Shown: in pieces, positions 25,740 through 37,379 of the stretch | How the letters are laid out: each line of letters starts with the position of its first letter | Numbering within the stretch: the first letter of the stretch is position 1 | Notes under the pieces: generated by a model | What the model saw: the letters and a program-made list of their open reading frames with translations, nothing else | What the model was told of the DNA's origin: nothing | The model's database searches: none | Program-made: the position numbers and the translations under genes | NCBI GenBank assembly: GCA_902702965.1 | Contig: CACRXP010000234.1 | Span: 133,193-197,192, forward strand | DNA from: Spirometra erinaceieuropaei | Taxonomy: Eukaryota; Platyhelminthes; Cestoda; Diphyllobothriidea; Diphyllobothriidae | Reading direction: 5' to 3' | DNA: 64,000 nucleotides

Positions 25740-26060
25740 CTTGACAAAAAACAAAGCGAGGTCCACCGCCTGACACAACCACCAACCCGGTAGACTGCGC
25801 GTCCGACATCTTGACTAGCCTGGTTCATCTCGCCCACATCATCCCCTCCTAGCGCTCGAGCATTAGGTCCCGTTCATTTTCTCTCAGAGCTTTATGTCAC
25901 TCTGCTCCAACCCGTCCCTCTCTTCCTTCTCATCATGCAGTCCGCCCCTTATTCTCTCCCGGTTAGTTCCTTCAACGAATTAACGATGCCTAATTGTGTG
26001 CAGGCCTGAAGGCAATTTGTCGGGAGCGAATGTCGGCCTGCATTCTCCTTCAAAGGGAAC
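25740..26060. other. C/T-rich segment, unclassified repeat-like sequence
   Basis: Composition shifts from AT-rich to C/T-rich between about 25750 and 25960, ending with a GTGTGCAGGCCTGAAGG block. This looks like the untranslated tail of a retroelement (compare the pyrimidine-rich PLE tails at 50050-50110), but no coding motif was found. Confidence 0.3.
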
Positions 26061-28000
26061 TATTACAGAAGTGTGACGTTAAGCGTGTGTGAGAGCAGCC
26101 TTTAAGTAAGTTTCAATCGATGTATTTTATTGGAAAAAAACGAGTGAGGCGACAAGATTAAAACCGCTTTCTTTTCAAGAAAGCAGATGTACGTTCAGTC
26201 TAAAACGTTGCAGATAACAACCCTTCAAATTTGTGCCGCAGAACTCAATAAGCAAAGCAGATGAGTGTTGTCTTGCCGCACTGGGAATTACAAATTAAAA
26301 ACTAAAAACCTGCTAATAATCTTGACATTTTGTCAGTGGTCTGCAGATGGTCGATAGTACCTGATTTATTCACAACTTATCCGTAGTGTACGGACGAAAA
26401 GTGCAAGGCGCGAGTCGTTCTCGAAATGTTCAACCATTTACATTTGGTAGTATAACAGGACTCTAAATAAGCAAAATTAGACTTAAACGGCGCCTGGGTA
26501 CACAACGCAATAACATTTTTCGTCTATTACACAAAATTGTTCAGTATTCAATTGGAAGACACGAAAGTGACAGATTTGCTCATCAGTTTTTTGATTTTAT
26601 TTCGTACAATTTGAGGTGTTTCGGGTTTTCTCTGTAATCAACAGTAAACAATACTATCCGATGTTGTTCAGGCTACTGTTTTGATAAAACGCGATCATGA
26701 GCCAATCTATCGATAAGAATTAAATAGTCAGCAAACGTAAAAGTGCTCTGAAAGGCAAACCAAACTGTTTAATGCCTTTAATATACCTTAACTAGTGAGT
26801 TTTATCAACAATGGCTTAGGCACAGAGACTCTTCTGGCGATAACTTAAGATCACCAAGGCAGCAACGATTTATTAGCGTTTCAGGGTCAGTGCCAGACCA
26901 AACGGCGTCAAAAGCTCAATGTTAAGTTAGCTGCGTTTTTTTTTGACTCGCAAAATGAGCTAGATAGAACCTATGCCATTAACGCGTTCGACACTTTATT
27001 CCACTCTCTCCAATCTAACTTCGCCGGCAAATACTCAGTTACCCTAATGTTTGCTTTATGTCCTAATCTTGCAGGTACCCCTGACGTCCGTTCCCGTCTG
27101 ACAGGGTTTTTGTCTCAGTGAAAGAAATTTCAATTACTTCAGTGCTTGTAGATATGCTGAACAAATCTAGGGATGCACCCAAAAAGAGAGAAAATTGTAG
27201 AAAATGGAAGCATGTGTTGTGGCCAGAGTCTATTAAAAGATTCGAGGTTTACTTCCAAACAGACATTCCAAAATTTGGCAAACATAGCACAGTTTGTGGT
27301 TCATGAATTCTATTGGGCAGTTACTGCATAGAATAGCACAAGAGCAATTTTATTGCAATTTTGAGCCATCCGATTTATGACTGAATACACTTTTGTTACA
27401 TCGCTATACGTAGTCAGTATGTTTGGATTTTGTGAGAGTTTCAGAAGGCCCTAATTCACATATCGGATAATATGATGAACAGCAATGAATACGGATGTCA
27501 TTAAAAACATATAAGGCTATATATTACCCAGTCTCTGATAGCAATCAAAAGACCTTTTTCCATTCCAAGTATGTTATCTGGTTTGGAGGACTGATTAATT
27601 CAAATCGAGAATACTTTAATAAAAACTAAAGTAGGGATACTCTTTTGTGATTAAGCTTTATTCACAGTTACAACCAGTTAGGCGTACATACATATTCCAA
27701 AATGAAAAGACTTGCGCTATTTAATTTGTCTTTTTAAAATGGGTGCGATTTAGTTGCAAAATATACATGTCAAATTAAAAACTTAATTGTTCAGTCACCT
27801 TATTAGAAGGAGATTGAATGAGAACTCAAAAGGCAGAGCAAGAACTTGAATGTTCCTGTGTTTTGCCAAAAACCTGACTTAAAACTACTACGGTTAAGTC
27901 ATGCGCAGGTGTTCTATGGAGAGAGGCTGCGTGAAACGCCATATTCTCTGAGAATACGTTAAAACGATTCAGCTTTTCATTATTGAAAATTATCCCAGTA
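26060..28000. other. Intergenic, no supported feature
   Basis: No exon or repeat recognised. The 62-codon + frame at 27118 has no motif support. Confidence 0.45.
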
Positions 28001-28009
28001 CACAAGATG

Positions 28010-29003
28010 TACAGCGCGTGACCGATCTCATGGAATGTTGGCCAAAATTCTGAAATGCGTTTATGACTTGGAAGGATTATTAAGGTGACGTTGTAAAATT
28101 AATTGTCATATGACATAATCCATAGTATATCTGACTCGCCAGGATGTCGGCTTTTGAAAGCACTTCTTTTTGATCTCTCGCAGAAACCGAGCCTGGTAAA
28201 AAATGACCATTTGAGTAGCATGCCTTTTTTACACATATTTTGTATGGTCATACAAATTCAAACATATTTTATAGAAAACATGCACAAAACATGTTTTCTT
28301 TTATTTTTTGGTAGAAAATCATATTTTATTCACATTTGATACCCAAAAAGTGTACATTTAGGTTTTGAAACGTTGTCCAATTCCTTACTAATGTTGAGCC
28401 TCAACAGTCGTTGCATTAGCGTTTAGCGATTTAATTCTGCAAACTGCATGCGTTACGCGTAAGGAAAATCATATATTTCTCTATGCCTTTCAGAAGCTAC
28501 TGTATAGGATTCATAAAATTTTGCAATGGATACGGGCTATGCTGTACACTTCAAGAGAAACATTGGTAAACGTGCACGGGCCATAATGTACATATATACA
28601 AACATCGCACGGCCTCAAAAACCTCATAATTAGAAACTTTTTAAACCCGAAACATAACCTTTCCTAGGGCGTAAAATATAAAGACAATGTGGTTTTCTAC
28701 CAAACAAGTAAAAGAAGGCATGCTTTGTGCATGTTTTCTATAAAATATATTTGAATTTGTATGACCATTCAAAATAGGTGTGAAAAATGCATGCCACTCA
28801 AATAGTGATCTTTACCGTGCTCGGTTTTTGCGAGAAATCAGAATGAGAAGCATTCAAAAGCTGACATTATGGCAACTCCGATGTACTTTAGGAGTTATGC
28901 TACATGATAATGGATACTACAACGACACCATACTAATCCTCCCTAGTTGAAAACGCATTTCAGAATTTCGGCCAACATTTCATGAGATCGGTCACGCACT
29001 GTA
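28010..29003. mobile_element. Long-TIR non-autonomous DNA element, copy 2 (best preserved)
   Basis: Both ends read TA-CAGYGCGTGACCGATCTCAT inward. Left arm about 28010-28375, right arm about 28640-29003, unique centre between. Flanking TA on both sides fits a Tc1/mariner-like TA target duplication. The arms carry the same ordered blocks as copies 1 and 3, including GGTAAAAAATGACCATTTGA near 28196. No transposase is encoded: the 78-codon + frame at 28103 is arm sequence. Confidence 0.8.
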
Positions 29004-29009
29004 GTTTGC

Positions 29010-32000
29010 GAGGCTTTACCCTTTATTTAACCATAGAAAACGGTCGAACAAGATGAAAGCACTATTGGCTAACGTTAAAACCAGAGTTCTATCTTTGATC
29101 GCATAGCAGGGAGGAAGAGGGATACCGCTTGGAGCAACACAGGACAATAAAGATTCCTTTATGGGTAAATGCGTTGGTGGCCTCATGATTGATTTCTGAA
29201 TCGCAAAATGAAGTCTTCACCTAGGTAGAGCATTTTCTTCAGTGCTTTTACAAAATTGATTAGATGATGGCAAAATATCTGATACATTTTCGGAAGGATG
29301 GTCTCCTCCAAGTAAATTTCCGTTATTACTGAGAAAATGGGTGGAAAGTAAATATAGAGACCACTTTACGAAGATAAACCACCTTAAGTTGACGCACTTC
29401 GATTGGCAACCGACTACGACGCTTTAGAAGATGGTCTAATCCACCAAATTTAAATTTGATAAGGTTACATTTCGTCGAATGGGCCCAAGTCGGAGGCTTT
29501 TTTCTTGTCAGAATCTCATTTAGGATCAGAGCAAAAGTAAAGAGGAAATCAAAGTTGTTAACGGAGAAAAGTTGCTGGATGACAAATTACCACCATGTTT
29601 ATTGGCATTGAAGTCTGTAGTGGCCACTTTTCATTTTACTGTGCCCTACGAATTATGCGTCTGGTGGCAACAATTCCTCAATTTAAATACATTTGCTTTG
29701 TCACACTGTTGCTTTCCGCATCCAGGTTGTAACATTTTTTAAATTTTGGGTCACGTATGCCTTTGCGACCATTTAAGTTTTGTTTCTTATCGTTTTCCTT
29801 TTTGGCCTTGTTAATAGGGCTTTGGTTCAAGGTGATTGTTCTGTGGTTTCCAATTAAATACACGCACAAATGCAAGGAAACAATGTCGACAATGAAGATG
29901 ACATTGTTGGCGCTAAGTCGATGCCACATGATTGTGCGGCTGAAGGACCATGCAAATATGAGGAATATATACGACCGTGTAGCGCATGTAAACGGCGCAA
30001 GAGACCCTAATGTAGAGCCATAACCACGTTTGGACGAAATATGGGCATTTCTTGAATGATTCAGTTGGGACTTGCATTAGCTCGCCAACAAGCTGCTTTG
30101 CCGAGAGTTCACAGATGTTTGCACATTCGGCTTTAGAGGTTAGGTCTGCGCAGGTCTCACCATATGTGCGTCAAGCGGCTGCAGGCGGGAAAAAATAGAG
30201 GGAACTGAAAGGCTCAGCTCTTGTACCGTCAGTAACTTACCTTTAACGTCCTTTTCCAAAGAAAATGACTTCGCAAAAAATTGTTTTGAACAGGCAAAGA
30301 CGAGTAGCGTAAAGTTTTTGACCAGCAAAATTACAGTTATGTTAGATAATAGACCCTTCTAGTTATTTTTGTGCGTATTGTGGACGAAACTGATTACCTC
30401 ACTCAATAGAAGCAAACTGTACTTCCAAAACCTTTTTGTTGAAGATTATGTATCTTAAGTTCAGTAAAAGGGCCACTAATGTTTATCAGTTATCGGCGTT
30501 TGGGCCATGATGACGAGATAGGGGCAGCCATAAATGAAGTAAAACAACTAATGATAATGCGACCGCAAGGCAATTGGCCTCCAGTATCTTGCATATATTT
30601 CAATTGGTTAGACCTTGTGTTTTTCTCATCATATAAACTCGCAAGTATTTCAATAACACATAAAAACAACTTGCAATGCAGCTAGAACTAACTAGTCATG
30701 ATACATTAGGATATTTTTGCACTTAAGATAGGGCTAAAACGACAATAAGGAGAAGATTCCGAAATTAGGCATTTTGACAACATCAGATACCCTACATTAC
30801 CGACAAATTAATCGTACGAACGATATCGACATTTAGCCAGCCAATCATCATGCGAACACATTAGGATATATACTTGAATGTAGTCAGTTTACTTCTCAGC
30901 GACTCATCGTCGAGTGAAAAGGAATAGGAAGCAAATCACTCGTTTCAATAATCGACTCTGACCGCATTATTGTAGCTAGGACATTTGGAAACACAATTCA
31001 GCCAATTAAGGCAAATTTCTGTCTATTTGAAATCGTCAAATTATCAAGAGAAAAACGAACATCTTAAATAAGAAGATACACTTCTGTCAGTTGATAGAGT
31101 TTTAAAATTTCCCTTTAAAATAAACTGCGATCATTTTTACATTATGGAAAGTGAGAATTTAATCATACAGTATGTGACTTATCCCATCAAACCTGATAGC
31201 AGAAACTGATAGGAGAAATTTCGGATTTCTTAAAGGTTACGCGTCTTTTTCGCTCGCCCAGTCTTCGACGAAATGTTCCTTCTTGTGCATAAAGTGTGTC
31301 CGCGTAATTTTATCAAGCCAACTATTCATAAATGTGGCGGATATGGACACGACGATATATTTTGGCACTCTTCTATGCTGATACCCATTTTAAACGTCGG
31401 CTACGCAGCCCAGTATGCATTTCTCAACAAAAGATTAATTTACTCTCAAAAGCCTTCCTAAACAGAGCTTCCTGCACTTAAAAATAGGCTTGTATTTCGG
31501 TATTAGCCGTAGGAATCAGCTTGCCTACACAGAGTAATTTTAAAATGTCAGATGTTTTATTGATATTTTGAAGTCAGGTTAGAAGATTTGTGCGTTCTGG
31601 TGTCCCAAAGTGCAGCAATAACGCACATAGGCAATCGTTCGTTTAAATGGGCCGAAACTGTTTTGCCGTTGGGATGCTTAAGCCGATTGTCACAGAGATG
31701 GTTATTACCGAATTGTCATCCTCAATTTTAAAAATATGAAACATTACTTTTCGTGCGGTCTAGCTTCTGCGCATACGTAATTCAGGAATGGAACCAGCGG
31801 AACATTAACAGAATCTGCAAAATATCGCTATTTATCTGGCCACTGTGCTACGCGTTCATAATCGTAGGACGCAACTTCAAAGTCAGCAAAGAAAGCGGAA
31901 AGTGATGCAATATAAAAAGGAAGGCATGATCTTACGTTTGCGGTAGAAAAATATCAGTATTTTAGCAACTTAAAAGAAGCGACCAAGTGCCTAGTTCCTC

Positions 32001-32330
32001 CTTGGCCTGACCATGAGAAAGTGTTAAATACACAGACGCCCGCCAACAAAATGTAATATTAAACCACTCTTTAAAAAAGTAATTCATTAAAAAAAGGTTT
32101 TCTAATTTATCGAAATAATCTTTGTCGCTGACTTTTGTTGTGAACCTTTATTTTGTTTGACGATATAGTTTGCTGTTTTGTTGATTCATCAAATTTGACC
32201 CAAATATGACGCCTAAATACGCACTACGTCGGTAAATGTCTGATTGCTTAAAAACATTGAAAATCATGAAGTACTGAACGATATTTCAAAGCTGATCTGA
32301 AACTCACCGTAATCTAGAAAAAAGGAAAGT
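29010..32330. other. Intergenic, no supported feature
   Basis: No exon, domain or repeat that I can support. The open frames near 29757, 30479 and 31273 are short and AT-driven. Confidence 0.45.
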
Positions 32331-32344
32331 GCAAATGAATGCCA

Positions 32345-32640
32345 TTAAAGAAACGTTCGTGTTGGTAGGGGCGCTCAACGATCGTTTATATGGAACTCAC
32401 TCGTTCCGTTGTGCCTGAAGGGCTCTCTCTCGAGCCCAACCAGCAGCCGCACAGAGGCGCGTGATATATAGGCAGAATTGTGTTACCGACAGAGACAAGG
32501 GAGACTGGAATGGCCATTTCTGGCTTATTAGCCAGTCATACCCAACTCCGAAGTATGGAACACCCGAGCCTCGAACTCGCGACCTATTAGTTAGAAGTCC
32601 ACGCCTCTACCCACTGGGCCACGAGCTCGTTGCCCTGTCG
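32345..32640 (-). repeat. tRNA-derived SINE with 3' tail
   Basis: Read on the - strand from 32640: GGGCAACGAGCTCGTGG, A box CCCAGTGGGTAGAGGC, B box GGTCGCGAGTTCGAGGC, then a body ending TCTGTCGGTAACAC near 32481. Downstream (to about 32345) a tail reads GAGTGAGTTCC...GAGCGCCCCTACC. The head and body are shared with 50403-50575. The tail block is found there too, but before the head. Confidence 0.75.
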
Positions 32641-32659
32641 ATTATATGTATGCGATTTC

Positions 32660-33840
32660 ACCTGTAAATTATATGTATATTCATTGGTCACTGACCGACC
32701 AGTAATGCCTACCCTTAAGAAACCCCTGATTCCTATGACATGCCCATCGGCAAAGTCAAGTAAAATCCTGTTTGCCTTTTTGAACCGCATCTCAATCAAT
32801 TCAAAAGCGTAAAGAATGCCGCAAATTCTCAAATAACCGTTTTAAAATCTGTACTCAGAGTATTAGCTGTTGACAAACCGCCATGTCTGAACTTACGCTA
32901 ATTTTTAAGGATACTTAAATGAACACTTTATTAAAAGATTATTTTTAGGGGTTTTTCTATTTGTGCTGTCATATTTACCCATTTTCTTTCATATTTACCT
33001 ACACCTTAACTGCTTTGATCTCGGAATCACGTAATTTTTATTTGTTTTGCTTTACAAATTTCAATACACTCAGTGTTCACTATCCTGGGTTAAGTTACAA
33101 ACGATCAATGTCTAACCGTTTCCAAATCACCTGCTGATATTTCAACTTAAGATTTTTACCGGAAGCATTTAGCATGTGCAGTGGAAACCTGCGCTTTAGC
33201 TGACGTCCTAGGAGTTTGCTATTCTGATATAACCGCGCAAAGTCAATTCATTCACTTTAGAAAAAAATGCAAAAGCCAACGACTCTAGAGATCTTTTGTG
33301 GTATTGTTAGACCTGTCAAAATACCACGGTCCGGGATTTTGCTAACGCCGTAACTTGTTTAAATATGAAGTAAGGAAGACTCGTGGTGCAGCAAGCCTGA
33401 CCCTGCGTCACGAGATTTGTAACTTTTCCCTAAAACCGTTTTTATTACAGTAAACCTTCCAAATTCTCAACCCATATACATTTGCAAAATAGCTGATTGC
33501 AAAAGTAAATGATAATTAGGAAACAACAATGACTGACATGATTTTATCTTGAAAATGCAATGCTATTCGGAAGTTCGTGGAGAAAACCTTGTCGCCAGGC
33601 ACATGAAAAGGCCAAAATCATGCGCCAACGCATCTTTCTTTGCATGTTAAATCTACAAATCCGTTAAAAACTGAGCACTACTGTCGGCGATTGTCCACTT
33701 TAATCTGTGCCTCTAGGTGAATACACAAATGTTTGCATAGACTCTCAAATTTATCCCTCGCCAAATCGCGTCATGGGCTACTGAACATTTGTGTTGCATA
33801 AACCTCCATGGGGGCCACCTATACTTCATGTCTCACGCAC
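32660..33840. other. Intergenic, no supported feature
   Basis: No feature recognised on either strand. Confidence 0.45.
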
Positions 33841-33847
33841 CTGAAAA

Positions 33848-33875
33848 AGTGCCTGAAAAGATCTATTCTGAGAGG
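33848..33875 (+). repeat. Left piece of a hammerhead repeat split by a DNA element
   Basis: GTGCCTGAAAAGATCTATTC followed by TGAGAG matches the unit at 35165-35192 (GTGCCTGAAAACGTCTGTTC then TGAGAG). The matching continuation resumes at about 34851 (CTCTAAGTTCGCGC) after the long-TIR element, showing that the DNA element inserted into a pre-existing ribozyme repeat. Confidence 0.6.
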
Positions 33876-34845
33876 CGAGCTAACTTCTGAACTAATAACC
33901 GAAATTCCGAATTGCCCTTTCGTTTCGAAAAGATTACTTAAGTAGGGTCGTTAAACTAAGCATCGTGCAGAATAATTCTATAATAATTCAGTTACCTCGG
34001 AATGCCGGTTTTCGAACGTACTTCTTTTCCGGTGCACGCAAAAACCATACGCCGTAAAGAATAACTACTTAGTTAGCATGCGTTCTTCTCATTGATTTTC
34101 CATGCCCTTAAACATTTAGTTATATTTCATGGAAAACATGCATAACAATGCTCACTATACTGCTCTTTTGGTAGAAAATGACGTCTTCATCTAATATTAT
34201 ACTGGAAAGTAGGGTAATATTTGGTTTTTAGAAACGTTTTCGATTCCCGGATAATGTTGAACCTGACCCGCCGTTACACTTGCATTCAGGATTTCCAAAC
34301 TACAAGCCGTATGATTTCCGCATACGGGAAACCACGCATTTCTCTAGGGCATTTAGAGTAGCCGATGATGGGGTTCATAAAATTAAGCAGTGGATTTAAA
34401 TCATATTTTTAACTTTACAAGCCACATTGGTAAATGAAGAGACGTGACATTTTACGAACGGCCGTTTCACGGTATTAAAAAATCTTACAATTAGAAACTT
34501 TTTAAAACCGAATTACACCCTAACTTTTAGTACAAAATTGGAAGACGTACGTTTCTACCGAATGAGTAAGAGAATGAGTATTTTTATGCATGTTTTCCAT
34601 GAAATATAACGAAATTTTTAAGGCTATCAAAAATCAGTGTGAAAAACGCATGATAACTAAGTAGTTATTCTTTGCGGAGTATGTTTTTGCGTGCACTCGA
34701 AAAGTAGTACGTTCGAAAACCGGCATCCCGAAGTAACTGAAGTATTATAGAATTATCCTGCACGATGATTAGTTTAACGACCTTACTTAAGCAATCTTTT
34801 CGAAATTAGGAATTTCGGTTGACAGTTCATGAGTTAGCCCACCTA
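33876..34845. mobile_element. Long-TIR non-autonomous DNA element, copy 3, nested in the ribozyme repeat
   Basis: Inverted arms of about 330 bp: left arm GAGCTAACTTCTGAAC... with ACCGAAATTCC, right arm ending GGAATTTCGGTTGACAG...TTAGCCC. Inside, both arms share ATAACTACTTAGTTAGCATG-type and AAAATCAATG blocks. The centre resembles that of copy 2 (GGTTCATAAAATT). No ORF. It interrupts a family A unit. Confidence 0.7.
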
Positions 34846-34850
34846 CTATC

Positions 34851-35272
34851 CTCTAAGTTCGCGCATGAATTTCACCGGAAATTAGATAAGGAAAGTTGAA
34901 ACTGGAGTTCATATACTAGGAAACACACGGGAAAGCTGGGGGATCCACTGACGAGCCGGGCGCCTCACAGCTGCATCAAGTAGCGGCATAAGACCGGCGA
35001 AACACGCGTGTCTGGGCTTTTAGCTTGTACCTGTGTTGTCAGTTCGGTTAAATGATTAACCAATTATATAGTGTTAGCTGCCTGTTGGAGATTTGTGAAA
35101 ATTATGCGGTTATTCCTCAGTACCTGATGGATTTAAGCTCAAATATTCATATCAACTTTTAGACCGTGCCTGAAAACGTCTGTTCTGAGAGCTTTACTCC
35201 AAGTTCGCCCACAAATTTCCCCGGAAATTAAACAAGGCACGTTTATATCCTATATAAGACAATACACACGAC
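34851..35272 (+). repeat. Hammerhead-ribozyme repeat (family A), tandem copy, period 346 bp
   Basis: The block AAGTTCGC at 34855 recurs at 35201, giving a unit of 346 bp, and the second unit breaks off near 35272. The order of blocks is AATTTC-CGGAAATT, ACACACGGGAAAGCTGGGGG, the ribozyme (34934-35025), TTTTAGC...GTACCTGTGTTGT, GCTGCCTGTTGG, CAAATATTCATATCAA, ACCGTGCCTGAAAA. It has no coding capacity. The unit length and the presence of one ribozyme per unit resemble retrozymes and the schistosome Smα repeat. Confidence 0.8.
34934..35025 (+). ncRNA. Type I hammerhead ribozyme, family A copy 1, intact core
   Basis: Stem I 5' strand AGCU...UCCA (34934-34947), core CUGACGA (34948-34954), stem II GCCGG/CCGGC (34955-34959 with 34994-34998) enclosing about 34 nt, core GAAA (34999-35002), stem III palindrome CACGCGUG (35003-35010), then UC, so the cleavage site is GUC at 35010-35012. 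The stem I 3' strand is UGGG...AGCU (35013-35025). Stem I pairs UCCA with UGGG (one G-U), and AGCU with AGCU beyond an internal loop. Stem II differs from the 62.9 kb copy by a compensatory G-C for A-U change. Self-cleavage is inferred from structure. Confidence 0.82.
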
Positions 35273-35279
35273 CATATCT

Positions 35280-37370
35280 GACTTCATCGCAGGGACCGAG
35301 TGTATTTTAACATGTTGCAGTTTAAAACGTCATGCATTTCATTACGCGCCATGCATAAATGAGTCAGCTTTGCTCATCCATTGATCACGCGCCTACCTTC
35401 ATTTTAAATTACGCCTTTAAAACAAGTCTAAATTCATTATAGGAAATCTCTCAGAATGTTCAGTACTTGCAGTTCAAAACTGCTTCGGAGGCAAAATGTA
35501 TGGAAAACTACCTAGAGACTGATTTCCTACCAATGTGACCGGTACGCAAGAACTAACTTGATTACTCTCTTTACGCAAAGACGGCCATGTGTTCCCATAC
35601 ACTCTCAAGGCAGATGGTGTGGGGAACAGAATAATCGGGCTCTAACTGAATGGTTTTTATATTCAGACATTTCCTTCTCGAAAGTTTGAGCTCGATGTTT
35701 TTGATATTCTTAAACGGCTGACGAATGTTGTGGCTCACAACAGTACTCATGGCGGCTAAATGGGTATAACAACTGTTCATACTAACGTTCCTCTTAACCA
35801 CTTGTCGGACTACGATTGTATAAAATCCTTAAAACTTTTAGCTAGTAGTATAGCGTTTTGTATGCAATCAGCTACTTTGTTTCGTTAGTTACTTCTTCCT
35901 GAAATATTCGCAAGTTGTTAATTTTAACTACGATTTTGTACAGGTGTTGTATCCCTGAAAAGGACAAGTTACACACTCACGTGACAAACTCTCTCAACAA
36001 GATGAGATTCTTCTAATCATAATTTACTCCTCCGAAACCGGCTCAGTTACTTTAGCCACCTACTCAGGTTCCCTTGAATTTCATGTAGGGCCATAACGGT
36101 TGCCCATGCTAGAAGGCGTGATATGAGTTTTGAGACTTTAGTATGATGTTTGGGCCCATTTTCTCTCGCCGGATATTCAACCCCTAGCCCCAAGGTGGGC
36201 GCATTCAGCTTTAAACCGCCAGCTCCTTTGGTGTTTTCAAGTCGGAAGAACTGATTGCTGTAATGAATTCAAAATGGCCACCGAAATAGCACTTTCGATT
36301 TTTTACTATTTATCACTGCATGATGACTTGCATGGACACTACACCAGACATAAGAGGAAAAGCATGTATTTCGTGTTCTGGCGTGAAGTTGGGAGTAAAT
36401 ATGTGGACGAAATTCCTTTATCTGTTTTCTTTTCATCAAAATGTCTTTGGACTAACTGGCGTTGGAATAAAAATTCTCTCTATTCACCTAATGGGCAGGA
36501 GCTGATAAGCATTAAAAAGATTGATGTTAAGCTGTAACAGTGTACTAAGTGCCTCTTCAAGCGAGTTTTAAAAAATGAATTCTGTATTTTTGAGTTTCAA
36601 CTAATGCGCCATCAAATACCGTTTCTAACGCCTTTGTCATTTGTTATTTAGAGGCAAACATGCATGACGATCGTTAAATTATCTTTATTAACACGCAAAT
36701 AGAGGATAAAGGCAGATATGGAACACCATCAAGAATTTGCCAAAACCGTTTACTACCAGTGGTATAGTGGCCGGTTTATGCGTATCGACCGGCAACCTGT
36801 CTTTTGAAATAGTCCGTTTGCTTTTATATGCTGTTCAGATGGCCGTTTTGGACAGCAAAGAGTACATTAAGTCTACGCTAAATCTAGTTTGAAGTTGGCA
36901 GGTATATTTTTTATGTTCAGTTTCCGCAATCCCCGTAAATATCCCAAGTGGTCCGAGGCATTTATATGCATCTTTCTTACCTGATCAGCAAGGTCACTTT
37001 CGAAAATTCTTTCGTAAGTTTAGGTCCATAAAAGCAGAAGCATCTTTAACTCGTAAGTACGATCAGGTACTTCAGCAAACCCGTTTCGTAAAACTTGACA
37101 CATTCTGATGTAATTCATATGAAATATCAAATTACTTGCTTGGGGTCAGGTGAATTTAAGAAGCCTAAAAGGAACATATTTGCGCTTTCGGCATCGGACT
37201 ATGTGAAGATTTGCGGAACCTAAGACCGAAGTCGTCTCGTTTTACTATTGACACCCGGAACTACTCTTTGTTTTCCACTCGCCAGACTGCGTCTTGAAAA
37301 TGCTACGGGATTTTAATTTTTATTGTGCTGAACAAACTTAGTTCAATCCCCATGAATACGTATTTTCTTG
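35280..37370. other. Intergenic, no supported feature
   Basis: No exon or repeat recognised. The 87-codon + frame at 36274 has no motif or splice context. Confidence 0.45.
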
Positions 37371-37379
37371 TTCCCTGTT

